In this document: in pieces, positions 40,619 through 54,690 of the stretch
Layout of the letters: every line of letters begins with the position of its first letter
Position numbering within the stretch: position 1 is the stretch's first letter
Assembly: GCF_001426545.1 (NCBI RefSeq)
Contig: NZ_LMEZ01000001.1
Span: forward strand, 673,397 to 737,396
Reading direction: 5' to 3'
Length of the DNA: 64,000 nucleotides
Origin: Mycobacterium sp. Root135
Lineage (GTDB): Bacteria > Actinomycetota > Actinomycetes > Mycobacteriales > Mycobacteriaceae
The notes under the pieces: model-generated
Seen by the model: only the letters and a program-made list of their open reading frames with translations
Told to the model about the DNA's origin: nothing
The model's database searches: none
Position numbers and translations under genes: made by a program

Positions 40619-40642
40619 TTATCGAATGGTGATGTTCGATAA
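40619..40642. repeat. Perfect inverted repeat TTATCGAA-N8-TTCGATAA
   Basis: An 8-bp perfect inverted repeat with an 8-bp spacer, 20 bp beyond the stop of the small membrane-protein gene and 176 bp before ripA. It has no U-tract on either strand, so an operator is more likely than an intrinsic terminator. Confidence 0.5.
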
Positions 40643-40662
40643 AAGAATGGCCGCCGTGCGAC

Positions 40663-41232
40663 TTACCGAGCGGCGTCGGCGGGCGATTTCTCGGCGGCCG
40701 ATTTCCGGGCCCTGAGCTGCAGCAACCGTGTCGCCACGGCGGCGACCGCAACACCGAGAACGAGCACGACCGTAAAGGGCGTCCAGGGGAAATGGGGCGT
40801 CGTCAATTCGGCGACGAAATTCTGCGACGCCAATACTGGCGTACCACTCACCTTTGCCACGTCCTGACCGGCTTCCAACGTCGAGCGATCGAACGTCGGG
40901 CTGTACGTGCCGGCGAACGACGGGCTCAGAACCAGGACCGTCGAACCGGGGTAGTCCCGGCCGACCTCGGTGGCGATGTCGCGCAACGGGGTGTCGATTG
41001 CCGGGTTCTGGTCGAGCACGACGATCTTGAGATCGATGCCCTTCTGCTTGGCGTCGGCCACCACCTGTGGCAGGCCGGCGTTGGCAGGCACGTCGGCAGC
41101 GCTCACCCCGTCGTCGCGGAGGTCCTCCTGGACAAGCCCCATGCAGACGTCGGGCGGGGTCGCACCGGGGTCCTTGCCCACGATCGCGCACACCTGCGAC
41201 GGGATGAACAGCGGCACCTGCGGAGTCGTCAC
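40663..41232 (-). CDS. Small membrane protein (Rv1476-like)
   Basis: A 189-residue protein with an alpha/beta domain of about 140 residues (DLKIVVLDQNP, GSTVLVLSPSFAGTYS) and one C-terminal TM helix (about 152-172) followed by a basic tail. It has no N-terminal signal. The start is a GTG with TAACGT seven bases upstream and no Shine-Dalgarno, suggesting a leaderless transcript; the longer frame overlaps the acn promoter region. It is conserved upstream of ripA in mycobacteria, so a role with the RipAB/MoxR module is plausible. No function is known to me. Confidence 0.8.
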   Translation of the reverse strand: MTTPQVPLFIPSQVCAIVGKDPGATPPDVCMGLVQEDLRDDGVSAADVPANAGLPQVVADAKQKGIDLKIVVLDQNPAIDTPLRDIATEVGRDYPGSTVLVLSPSFAGTYSPTFDRSTLEAGQDVAKVSGTPVLASQNFVAELTTPHFPWTPFTVVLVLGVAVAAVATRLLQLRARKSAAEKSPADAAR

Positions 41233-41239
41233 GTCGCAG

Positions 41240-41245
41240 ACGTTA
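41240..41245 (-). promoter_or_regulatory. Candidate -10 box for the Rv1476-like gene
   Basis: TAACGT on the minus strand ends seven bases before GTG 41232. It abuts one copy of the dispersed 32-nt repeat, which would occupy the -35/spacer region. Confidence 0.45.
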
Positions 41246-41276
41246 CATTCCCCGGTCGCTGCGCTCCTGCCCGCCG
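41245..41276 (-). repeat. Dispersed 32-nt repeat copy at a promoter
   Basis: Read on the minus strand: CGGCGGGCAGGAGCGC followed by AGCGACCGGGGAATGT. It is identical to the copy in qor at 30 of 32 positions. It is intergenic here, directly upstream of the putative -10 of the Rv1476-like gene. Confidence 0.8.
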
Positions 41277-41340
41277 ACACCGCCAACACCACGCGATCCG
41301 GTGGCACCACGGCCGGATGGGGACAAGACTGGTACCCGCC

Positions 41341-41370
41341 TTGAGAATCCTTACAGGACAAGCGTACTGT
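41341..41370 (+). promoter_or_regulatory. Candidate sigma-A type promoter of acn
   Basis: TTGAGA (41341-41346) and TACTGT (41365-41370) with an 18-bp spacer would start transcription about 50 nt before the acn GTG. A GGGAG ribosome site lies in the leader. Confidence 0.4.
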
Positions 41371-41428
41371 TAGAAGCGTTACCGCCGCGACACAGCCCGT
41401 CGCGGCGAAGATCGAAGCGGGAGTTGAT

Positions 41429-44230
<2,802 letters not shown>

Positions 44231-44260
44231 CGGTTTCGGTCTTCGGGATACCCAAAGAGA

Positions 44261-44266
44261 AGAGGG
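44261..44266 (+). promoter_or_regulatory. Shine-Dalgarno that decides the TetR start
   Basis: AGAGGG is seven bases before a TTG at 44274; the alternative GTG at 44283 is 16 bases away. Confidence 0.5.
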
Positions 44267-44273
44267 CCGTCCG

Positions 44274-44837
44274 TTGCCACGGGTGACCGAAGACCACCTT
44301 GCGGCGCGCCGTCGCCAGATCCTCGACGGCGCCCGCAGGTGTTTTGCGCAGTACGGATACGAGAGTGCGACCGTGCGGCGGCTCGAGCAGACCATCGGGC
44401 TGTCGCGCGGCGCAATCTTTCATCACTTCCGTGACAAGGACACGCTGTTCTTCGAACTGGCACGCGAAGACGCCGAACGCATGGCCGACGTCGCCTCCCG
44501 TGAAGGGCTCATCCAGGTGATGCGCGACTTGCTGGCCGCGCCGGAGCAATTCGACTGGCTGGCAACCCGGCTCGAGATCGCCAGAAAACTTCGCAACGAC
44601 CCCGCGTTTCACCAGGGGTGGGCGGAACGGTCGGCCGAGCTGACCGATGCCACCACGGAACGCTTGCGTCAGCAGAAGCAGGCCGGGCGGCTACGCGCCG
44701 ACGTGCCGAGCGAGGTGTTGCACACCTACCTGGATCTCGTCCTCGACGGACTCGTCGCCAGGCTTGCCACCGGCGACGATCCGGAGAAGCTGAGCGCCGT
44801 CCTCGACCTCGTCGAGGCCTCCGTGCGCCAGCAGTGA
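44274..44837 (+). CDS. TetR-family regulator downstream of aconitase (Rv1474c-like)
   Basis: A 187-residue repressor, equal in length to Rv1474c as I recall it. The N-terminal HTH is at residues 10-55 (RRRQILDGARRCFAQYGYE, then TIGLSRGAIFHHFRDKDTLF). The ligand-binding C-terminal part is helical. A rare TTG start is inferred from the AGAGGG site and from conservation of PRVTEDHLAA at the N-terminus. Linkage to acn is conserved in mycobacteria, where the homologue has been described as an acn-linked, iron-responsive repressor. Its stop is immediately followed by the stop of the convergent small HTH gene. Confidence 0.9.
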   Translation: MPRVTEDHLAARRRQILDGARRCFAQYGYESATVRRLEQTIGLSRGAIFHHFRDKDTLFFELAREDAERMADVASREGLIQVMRDLLAAPEQFDWLATRLEIARKLRNDPAFHQGWAERSAELTDATTERLRQQKQAGRLRADVPSEVLHTYLDLVLDGLVARLATGDDPEKLSAVLDLVEASVRQQ

Positions 44838-45029
44838 CTAGTGCTGTCTGCGGGTGTGATTCGGTCCGCCACGACTACGCATCGTGGTGCCGGACTCGCG
44901 CAGCATGCTGTGAATCGACCCGTAGGACTTGCCGGTAGTGGCCACCAACGTGCGTATGCTTGCACCCTTTTCGTAGGCGCTGCGAAGCTCGTCGAGCAAC
45001 TCGTCCCTGGACTTGTCCACATCTCTCAT
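44838..45029 (-). CDS. Small helix-turn-helix protein (Rv1473A-like)
   Basis: A 63-residue protein, mostly one HTH: an N-terminal helix RDELLDELRSAYEKGASI, then TLVATTGKSYGSIHSML, which reads as the turn and recognition helix, and a basic tail. The ATG at 45029 is chosen because GGGAG stands six bases before it; another ATG two codons upstream is too close. It lies 67 bp downstream of the ABC-F gene on the same strand. Probably a DNA-binding regulator; its target is unknown. Confidence 0.75.
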   Translation of the reverse strand: MRDVDKSRDELLDELRSAYEKGASIRTLVATTGKSYGSIHSMLRESGTTMRSRGGPNHTRRQH

Positions 45030-45096
45030 CTGCATCTCCCCATCTCGCTGTGAACAACAGATACCCAGGGAGGCAGATCTCAATCAGGTTGCAGCG

Positions 45097-46725
<1,629 letters not shown>

Positions 46726-46744
46726 GCTGTACTCCTCATTCGTT

Positions 46745-47569
46745 CTACTTGTCGTCGGTAAACACGGCTGGCCGCTTCTGGGCGCGCGCAGCGACCGCTT
46801 CCTCGAAATTGGCGGTGAGCAGGCGCACGTACAGTTGACCCAAACCTTCGGCCTGCATGTGACCCTCTAGGCTACCGGCTTCCAGTCCACTCCAGAGCGT
46901 GCGCTTGGTCAACTCGATTCCCGGCCGAGAGAACGCCGCGATGCGCTCGGCCATGTCGAAGCACGTGTCGAGGAGCTCGTCGTCGGGCACCGAGCGCGAG
47001 ACCAAGCCAATTCGGTCGGCCTCCGCGGAGTCGATGTCACGTCCGGTGAGCATGGCCTCGAACGCCCGCGACGTCCCAATTGCCTTGGGCAGCAAGTACG
47101 ACAGCCCCAGCTCGCTCGCGGTCAGCCCGTTGTTGATGCCCGCCGCCCGGAAGTAGGCGCCGTGCGCCGCCACCCTGATGTCACACGCCAGGGCAAGGCA
47201 CAGCCCGCCGCCGATGGCAGCACCGTTGACGGCTGCGATGACCGGCTGGTGGAGCTTTCGTATGGCGAGTATCACGTCGTCGAGCACTTCCATCGAGCGC
47301 AACGCGAACGTTGGGCGGGTCAACCCGTCGACGTGGGGCACCGATCCTGCCGACTTGTGGTCGGCGCCCGAAGAGAACCCGCGGCCGGCGCCGGTAAGCA
47401 CGACGGCCCTGATCTCATTGTCGTTGGTCAGTTCGTCGAGGGCAGCCTTCAGCGGGACCATGACGTCGAACGCCATCGAGTTCATGCGTTCGGGCCGGTT
47501 CAACGTCACCAGCGCCACCTGCGGGCGTGGTCGGTCGACGAGAACGAGGGTGTCGTCGCGTTCGGTCAC
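46745..47569 (-). CDS. echA12: Enoyl-CoA hydratase/isomerase family protein EchA12
   Basis: A 274-residue crotonase-fold protein. The two oxyanion-hole segments are GRGFSSGADHKS and NGAAIGGGLCLALACD. The usual hydratase Glu positions are replaced by GINNGLTASELGLSYLL, which retains one Glu, so the exact reaction is uncertain. The GTG start has only a weak ribosome site. It is the upstream gene of echA12-ABC-F, as in M. tuberculosis. Fatty-acid or sterol side-chain metabolism is likely. Confidence 0.88.
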   Translation of the reverse strand: MTERDDTLVLVDRPRPQVALVTLNRPERMNSMAFDVMVPLKAALDELTNDNEIRAVVLTGAGRGFSSGADHKSAGSVPHVDGLTRPTFALRSMEVLDDVILAIRKLHQPVIAAVNGAAIGGGLCLALACDIRVAAHGAYFRAAGINNGLTASELGLSYLLPKAIGTSRAFEAMLTGRDIDSAEADRIGLVSRSVPDDELLDTCFDMAERIAAFSRPGIELTKRTLWSGLEAGSLEGHMQAEGLGQLYVRLLTANFEEAVAARAQKRPAVFTDDK

Positions 47570-47594
47570 GGGTGCACGCTATCGCGTGCGACCG

Positions 47595-47960
47595 CTATGC
47601 CTCGTCGGTCTTGGCCTGCTCGGCGAGGGCGGCGTCGACGTCGAGCGCCTTGATCTGCCCGATGACCTCTTCGAGGTCCTTGGCTGGCAGCATCCCGGAA
47701 TGGCGAAAGACCATGTGGCCCTTCTTGAAGGCCATCAGCGTCGGAATCGCCTGTATCTCCGCGGCTGCGGCCAATCCCTGCTCAGCCTCGGTGTCGACCT
47801 TGGCGTGCACGACGTCGGGGTGCTTGTCGGACGACGCGGAGTACGTCGGGGCGAAGGCCCGACACGGTCCGCACCACTCCGCCCAGAAGTCGACGAGCAC
47901 GATCTCATTGTCGGTGATCGTCCCGTTGAATTGCTCTGTGGTGATGTCTTGCGTGCTCAC
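47595..47960 (-). CDS. trxB1: Thioredoxin (Rv1471-like)
   Basis: A 121-residue thioredoxin with active site WCGPC in DFWAEWCGPCRAFAP, the cis-Pro in IQAIPTLMAFKKG and a short acidic C-terminal tail. I choose the GTG at 47960 (VSTQDITTEQF) because known homologues begin there and GGGA precedes it; an ATG at 47999 would add 13 residues. Its upstream region is shared with the divergent acyl-CoA dehydrogenase gene. Confidence 0.9.
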   Translation of the reverse strand: MSTQDITTEQFNGTITDNEIVLVDFWAEWCGPCRAFAPTYSASSDKHPDVVHAKVDTEAEQGLAAAAEIQAIPTLMAFKKGHMVFRHSGMLPAKDLEEVIGQIKALDVDAALAEQAKTDEA

Positions 47961-48059
47961 AGTTGTCCCAACGTCGTCCGTAGAAGTGTTGTTCCCCATC
48001 GAACCAGGTAAGGCTCCGGGGCGCAGGCGCGAGGGCGACACGGGTTCGGGTACACATTA

Positions 48060-48072
48060 AACAGTCAGTGTT
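48060..48072. promoter_or_regulatory. Dyad AACA-N5-TGTT in the acyl-CoA dehydrogenase promoter
   Basis: The element AACAGTCAGTGTT lies immediately upstream of a TATAGT -10 box. It is a plausible operator for the TetR regulator encoded by the second gene of this unit. Confidence 0.45.
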
Positions 48073-48077
48073 GACTC

Positions 48078-48083
48078 TATAGT
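48078..48083 (+). promoter_or_regulatory. Candidate -10 box of the acyl-CoA dehydrogenase operon
   Basis: TATAGT is placed 22 bp before the ATG at 48105 and directly follows the AACA-N5-TGTT dyad, so repressor and polymerase would compete. Confidence 0.45.
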
Positions 48084-48104
48084 CTCCGGCGCATTAGCGT
48101 CCCG

Positions 48105-49343
48105 ATGATGACCGCCACTGTCACGGCCACTGATGTGCCGCGAACCCAAGATCACATGTCACACGACACGTGGCTTCCCGACGAGACGATCGACGTCCGG
48201 GCCCAGGCCCGACGAGCCGTCTCGGAGAAACTCGCGCCGATCGCGCGCCGCATCGGATCCCAGGAGGAATCCGTCCAGAACTTCCCGTGGGACGCGTTCC
48301 GCGGGCTCGCCAGCGCGGGACTGTTCGGCGTACCGTTCGACGCCCGCTTCGGCAGCGGGTTGACCCATCCGATGCTTGCGACGTGCACCGTCACCGAGGA
48401 GATCGCCTACCAGTCCTCATCCATGGCTGGGGTCTACGACGGGCAGTGCATCCTGGTACCCCAGGCTCTGACGTTTGCGTCGGCCGAACTGCGCACGGCA
48501 CTTATACCGAAACTCGTCTCCGGCGCAGAGGCGTTCTCATTCGCCACCACCGAACCCAACGCCAGCAGCGACCTCTCGGTCGACACCCTCGAGACCGTCG
48601 CCGTGGACACGGGTTCCGGGTTCCTCGTCAACGGTCGAAAACGGTGGATCACCAACAGCGTCGTCGCCTCCTGGGCGGCGGTGCTGGTGCGCACCGGCGA
48701 CCGGATGAACATGCTGCTCATAGAGCTGGACAGACCCGGTGTGCGAATCGGAGCGCCAGACTTGAAGATGGGGCACCGCGGGCAGATCACCGCCGACATC
48801 GTCTTCGACGACGTAGCGGTCCCGTATGGCCACCTCCTCGGCGCACCCGGCGGCGGACTCGGCGTGGCGCTGTCGTGCCTCGTTCGAGGACGGATCGGGA
48901 TCGGAGCTGCCGGCGTCGGCGTGGCTCAGGCCGCGCTGGACTTGGCCGTGTATCGATTGCGCACCCGCCACGCATTCGGGGGTCCGCTGGGCAGGCTGCA
49001 GTACTGGCAATTCAAGATGGCCGAGCGCACCACCGAGATCGAGTGTGCGCGAATGCTCTACCAGAAGGCGGCAACCCGGCTCGACCGCGGCGACCGCGCA
49101 GCCGAGCCCGAAGCGGCGATGGCGAAGGCCTACGGAACACGGGTGGCCGTCGACACCGTCCGGGACGCCATGCAAATCTACGGCGGGCTGGGCTTCGCCA
49201 GGCAAGTCGGTGAAACCGGCGAGTCCGTCCGGTTGGAGGAGCTCTACCGGGACGCCAAGATCCTGGAGATCTTCGAAGGGGCCAACGAGTTGCAGCAGTG
49301 GGTGATCGCCCGCAGCTTGATCGGTCGCGACGTCACCGGATGA
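48105..49343 (+). CDS. Acyl-CoA dehydrogenase
   Basis: A 412-residue FAD-dependent acyl-CoA dehydrogenase. N-terminal helical domain; beta domain with FATTEPNASSDL and KRWITNS (FAD contacts); C-terminal helical domain with the catalytic Glu in IFEGANELQQW and the conserved RDAKILEI. It heads a two-gene unit with a TetR regulator (ATGA overlap). The pair is not present at this position in H37Rv as I recall, where fadE15, a PE_PGRS gene and ctpD stand instead. Substrate chain type is unknown. Confidence 0.92.
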   Translation: MMTATVTATDVPRTQDHMSHDTWLPDETIDVRAQARRAVSEKLAPIARRIGSQEESVQNFPWDAFRGLASAGLFGVPFDARFGSGLTHPMLATCTVTEEIAYQSSSMAGVYDGQCILVPQALTFASAELRTALIPKLVSGAEAFSFATTEPNASSDLSVDTLETVAVDTGSGFLVNGRKRWITNSVVASWAAVLVRTGDRMNMLLIELDRPGVRIGAPDLKMGHRGQITADIVFDDVAVPYGHLLGAPGGGLGVALSCLVRGRIGIGAAGVGVAQAALDLAVYRLRTRHAFGGPLGRLQYWQFKMAERTTEIECARMLYQKAATRLDRGDRAAEPEAAMAKAYGTRVAVDTVRDAMQIYGGLGFARQVGETGESVRLEELYRDAKILEIFEGANELQQWVIARSLIGRDVTG

Positions 49344-49948
49344 CCATTCCTCCCGTGCGTGCGCGACAGGAGCGCAGCCGCCTCTCCAGACGGCGGATCC
49401 TGGACGCGACGGTGCGCGTCCTCGTCGAACGCGGCTATGCCAACACCTCGACACTTCGGATTCAGCAGGAGGCCGGCGTCTCCCGTGGGGCACTGCTCAA
49501 CCACTTCCCGTCGCGCGACGCGTTGGTCGTGGCTGCGGTTCAGCACCTTGCCGCCGAAAGGATCGAGGACCTCGGTACCCGCACTCAGTGGTCCAGCGAC
49601 CCCGCCTTGCGCATCGCCGAAGCGGTCGACGTGATGTGGGCGACGTACTCCCAGCCGTATTTCTGGGCGTCGATCGAACTATGGGTTGCCGCCCGGTCCA
49701 AGGAGGAGCTTCGAGAAGCGCTGCGGCCAGAGGAGCAGGCCACCGGCACGAAGGTCAGATCGTCAACCGACGTGTTCTTTGGGCCACACCTGTGCACCGT
49801 GCCGGGTTACCCGATGGTGCGCGAACTGCTCAACACGAGTATGCGAGGGGTGGCCATGACCTATGCCTTCGCCCCTCGCGACCCTACGACCGATCCACAC
49901 GTCGCAGACTGGAAGGAAGTCGCCCGGCGTCTGCTGCTCGGTCGGTGA
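49340..49948 (+). CDS. TetR-family regulator
   Basis: A 202-residue regulator with N-terminal HTH (SRRRILDATVRVLVERGYANTS, EAGVSRGALLNHFPSRDALV). The helical C-terminal ligand domain contains a Trp-rich segment (YSQPYFWASIELW) that fits a hydrophobic acyl ligand. The ATG overlaps the acyl-CoA dehydrogenase stop. It probably represses its own operon through the dyad at 48060-48072 and responds to an acyl-CoA. It converges on the suf-linked hypothetical gene with 5 bp between stops. Confidence 0.88.
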   Translation: MTIPPVRARQERSRLSRRRILDATVRVLVERGYANTSTLRIQQEAGVSRGALLNHFPSRDALVVAAVQHLAAERIEDLGTRTQWSSDPALRIAEAVDVMWATYSQPYFWASIELWVAARSKEELREALRPEEQATGTKVRSSTDVFFGPHLCTVPGYPMVRELLNTSMRGVAMTYAFAPRDPTTDPHVADWKEVARRLLLGR

Positions 49949-49953
49949 CGAGG

Positions 49954-50577
49954 TCACAGTTCGGAGCGGCCGCGTTCGAAGAAGTCGGTGACGTCGGCGG
50001 CGAGCTGGTCGACGTCGCGCGAGGGGTCTAGTGACTGGAAGGCCCCGAACGGCGCGTTCCAGAAGTCCCCGATGCGCGAGGTCCACGGGCCGACGTAGGC
50101 ATACGGCAGCGGGTGGAAGTCGTCGCCGGGTGAGACGCCGTAGTTGACCTCGTCCTCGGTGACCCCGACGTCGAAGTGTTCGGGCCACAACACCGGATGT
50201 TGTTCCGGCAGAGCGCTCTTCAGTGCGAACCCGCCGGCGTAGAGACTGCGGTGGACCAGTTCGGCGGCATCTGCGTCGACGTCGAGGACCGTGTCGGCGG
50301 ACAGCGGGTCGACGATCTCGTAGACGCCGTCGGGCGGCCCCACGTCCAGACCCGTCGCGGCGGCGAGCGAGCCGACCGTCCCGGTCAGCGGCGCGCCCGC
50401 GTCACCCCAGACGAGTTCGATGCCGTGTACGGCGACCGGTATCGACACCCCCGTGAAGCCGTCGGGCCGCACGGCAAGCCGGATGGTTTCGGCCGACCGG
50501 TACTGGGGTCCGGCGATGAAGCTTTCGGCAATGCCGCGGAGCTGGCGACGCGTGGTGACGTATCGGTCCTCGCGCAC
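49954..50577 (-). CDS. Conserved hypothetical protein at the end of the suf operon
   Basis: A 207-residue soluble protein I do not recognise. Visible features: an N-terminal REDRYVTTRRQLRGIAESF helix, a beta-rich middle part, several His/Pro/Trp residues (LPEQHPVLWPEHFD, GDDFHPLPYAYVGPW) and an acidic C-terminal helix. The GTG start lies four bases after the sufT stop, so it is translated with the suf operon. The open frame continues further upstream but only as an overlap with sufT. The conserved HPVLWPEHFD and DDFHPLPY blocks could be a metal or ligand site. Confidence 0.7.
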   Translation of the reverse strand: MREDRYVTTRRQLRGIAESFIAGPQYRSAETIRLAVRPDGFTGVSIPVAVHGIELVWGDAGAPLTGTVGSLAAATGLDVGPPDGVYEIVDPLSADTVLDVDADAAELVHRSLYAGGFALKSALPEQHPVLWPEHFDVGVTEDEVNYGVSPGDDFHPLPYAYVGPWTSRIGDFWNAPFGAFQSLDPSRDVDQLAADVTDFFERGRSEL

Positions 50578-50581
50578 GGTG

Positions 50582-50926
50582 TCAGACCGTGAAGCCGAGC
50601 GCCCTGAGCTGCTCGCGCCCGTCCTCGGTGATCTTGTCGGGGCCCCACGGCGGATTCCACACCCAGTTGATCTTGATTTCGTTGACCAGCCCCGAGCCGA
50701 CCAACGCACTGCGCGACTGATCCTCGATGACGTCGGTCAGCGGGCACGCGGCCGACGTCAGCGTCATGTCGATCATCGCGACCTTCGAGCCGGCGTCGCC
50801 CTCTTCGATGTTCAGTCCGTAGACCAGACCGAGGTCGACGACGTTGATGCCCAGTTCGGGGTCGACGACGTCACGCATGGCTTCTTCGAGGTCGGCGAGC
50901 ACTTCGTCGGAAGCGGTGTCACTCAT
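50582..50926 (-). CDS. sufT: SufT/DUF59 Fe-S assembly accessory protein
   Basis: A 114-residue MIP18/DUF59 protein with DPELGINVVDLGLVYGL and the conserved Cys in SAACPLTD. Such proteins help mature Fe-S proteins under high demand. The ATG overlaps the sufU stop (ATGA). Corresponds to Rv1466. Last core gene of the suf operon. Confidence 0.92.
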   Translation of the reverse strand: MSDTASDEVLADLEEAMRDVVDPELGINVVDLGLVYGLNIEEGDAGSKVAMIDMTLTSAACPLTDVIEDQSRSALVGSGLVNEIKINWVWNPPWGPDKITEDGREQLRALGFTV

Positions 50927-51447
50927 CTGTGTTCCTCCACATCGTTGCTGGCCTGCGCCAACGCGTCATCGTCATCCAACGGCCTGGCCTCCGCCAGCGC
51001 TTCATCCACTGGCCTGGCCTCCGCCAGCGCGGCCTTGAAGGCCATCCACCCCAGCAGCGCGCACTTCACCCGCGCCGGGTACTTCGCCACACCTGCGAAG
51101 GCGATGCCGTCGCCGATGACGTCCTCGTCCCCGTCGACGTTGCCCCGAGAGGAGATCATCTCGGTGAACGCGGCAACGGTCTTCATCGCTGCACCGACGC
51201 TTTGGCCGATCACCTGATCGGTCAGCACCGACGTCGCCGCCTGACTGATCGAACAGCCCTGCCCGTCGTAGGAGATGTCGGCGACGGTGTCACCGTCCTC
51301 GGACAGCGTCACGCGCAGCGTCACCTCGTCACCACAGGTCGGGTTGACGTGGTGCACTTCCGCCGCGAACGGTTCTCGCAGCCCGCGGTGGTGCGGATGC
51401 TTGTAGTGGTCCAGGATCACTTCCTGGTACATCTGTTCCATTCGCAC
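50923..51447 (-). CDS. sufU: SufU-type Fe-S assembly protein
   Basis: A zinc-dependent sulfur acceptor for SufS. The 174-residue protein has the three conserved Cys in NPTCGDE, DGQGCSIS and RVKCALLGW and the Asp of the fourth ligand. The GTG at 51447 is chosen over the ATG two codons later because GGGAG is within reach of it and the homologue has a similar extension. The C-terminus carries a tandem 10-residue repeat (EALAEARPLD type) encoded by a 30-bp DNA repeat, absent as far as I recall from M. tuberculosis Rv1465. Confidence 0.92.
   Translation of the reverse strand: MRMEQMYQEVILDHYKHPHHRGLREPFAAEVHHVNPTCGDEVTLRVTLSEDGDTVADISYDGQGCSISQAATSVLTDQVIGQSVGAAMKTVAAFTEMISSRGNVDGDEDVIGDGIAFAGVAKYPARVKCALLGWMAFKAALAEARPVDEALAEARPLDDDDALAQASNDVEEHR
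50981..51030. repeat. 30-bp-period tandem repeat in the 3' end of sufU
   Basis: The 20-mer GGCCTGGCCTCCGCCAGCGC occurs at 50981-51000 and again at 51011-51030 with a 30-bp period. A third, degenerate copy lies at about 50949-50964. The protein gains a duplicated ALAEARP(V/L)D unit. Confidence 0.85.
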
Positions 51448-51454
51448 GGGAGGC

Positions 51455-53477
<2,023 letters not shown>

Positions 53478-53478
53478 A

Positions 53479-54690
53479 TCAGCTGTCTCTTGCTTCCGTG
53501 ATGGCTAGTTCTCGTTCAATGGCTTCGGTCAGTCGTTCGCGGACCGCGGGCACGGCGATCTTGGCGATGATCTCGCCGAAGAAGCCGCGCACGACCAGGC
53601 GGCGGGCCTGGTCTTCCGGGATGCCGCGGGCACGCAGGTAGAACAACTGCTCGTCGTCGAAACGTCCCGTTGCACTGGCGTGTCCGGCACCGACGATCTC
53701 GCCGGTCTCGATCTCCAGGTTGGGCACCGAGTCGGCGCGTGCGCCGTCGGTGAGCACCAGGTTGCGGTTCGCCTCGTAGGTGTCCGTGCCGGTGGCCTCC
53801 GCGCGGATCAGCACGTCGCCGATCCAGACGGTGTGGGCGTCGGGCCGGTCGGAGTCCGGATCACCTTGCAGCGCACCCTTGTACAACACGTCGGACTTGC
53901 AGTTGGGCTGGGCGTGGTCGACGAGCAGCCGCGACTCGAAGTGCTGGCCGTCGTCGGCGAAGTACGTGCCGAGCAGCTGGGCGTCCCCGCCGGGTCCGGC
54001 GTAGCGCACCGTGGCGGAGGTCCGCACGACGTCGCCACCAAGGGTGACGGCGACGTGGGTCAACGTCGAGTCCTTGCCGAGACGGGCGTGGTGCGCGCTG
54101 ACGTGGACCATGTCGTCGGCCCAGTCGGCGATCCAGATGACGTTGACGCCTGCGGCGTCTCCGACGACGATCTCGACGTTGTCGGCGTAGGTCCCGCTGC
54201 CGCGCAGGTCGACGACGACGGTGGCCCTGGCCAACTCTTCGACCCGGATCTGCAGATGGCCGTAGGCGGTGACGCCCTCGCCGGGTCCGGTGACGGTGAT
54301 CTCGACGGGTTCGGCGACCTCGACCTCGCGGGCGACGGTCACGATGGTGGCCGTCTCGAACGACGAGAACGCCTGTGCCGCAACGCGGTCGGCGGGGACG
54401 CCGCCCTGTCCGAGGCGGTCGTCGCCACGCTGGACGGTCTCGACCGTCACGCCATCGCGTTCGCCGACCTCGACGACCGCGTGTCCGGTCGCGGGGGCCG
54501 ATCCGTCGTGAAGACCACGCAGCCGCTTGAGCGGCGTGAAGCGCCACAGTTCGTCACGGCCGCCGGGCACCTCGAAGGCGTCGACGTCGAACGAGCTGAA
54601 CTGCTCACCCTTGTTGGCGGCGGCCAGTGTCGACCCGCCGTTCTTGATGCCCTCGGCGGCTTCGGTGAGATTGCTGGGGGTTCGGGTCAT
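53479..54690 (-). CDS. sufD: Fe-S scaffold protein SufD
   Basis: A 403-residue beta-helix protein, partner of SufB and SufC. It has the N-terminal helical part with [12 protein letters not shown], the beta-helix core, and the C-terminal [29 protein letters not shown], where the conserved His and SufC-binding helix lie. The ATG overlaps the sufB stop. Length is usual. Confidence 0.95.
   Translation of the reverse strand: MTRTPSNLTEAAEGIKNGGSTLAAANKGEQFSSFDVDAFEVPGGRDELWRFTPLKRLRGLHDGSAPATGHAVVEVGERDGVTVETVQRGDDRLGQGGVPADRVAAQAFSSFETATIVTVAREVEVAEPVEITVTGPGEGVTAYGHLQIRVEELARATVVVDLRGSGTYADNVEIVVGDAAGVNVIWIADWADDMVHVSAHHARLGKDSTLTHVAVTLGGDVVRTSATVRYAGPGGDAQLLGTYFADDGQHFESRLLVDHAQPNCKSDVLYKGALQGDPDSDRPDAHTVWIGDVLIRAEATGTDTYEANRNLVLTDGARADSVPNLEIETGEIVGAGHASATGRFDDEQLFYLRARGIPEDQARRLVVRGFFGEIIAKIAVPAVRERLTEAIERELAITEARDS

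Noticed and set aside
40444..40662. Possible ydaO-type (c-di-AMP) riboswitch before ripA, since such elements precede cell-wall hydrolase genes in actinobacteria
   Set aside because: I could not find the conserved core of that riboswitch on the minus strand; the inverted repeats do not fit its architecture.
46726..46744. WhiB7-type promoter before the ABC-F gene
   Set aside because: The gap to echA12 is only 19 bp, contains the ribosome site and has no AT-rich element; any such promoter would have to be upstream of or within echA12 and I did not see one.
50949..51030. Short-period repeats that could suggest a CRISPR-like array
   Set aside because: They are two and a half tandem copies with no spacers and lie in frame within sufU.
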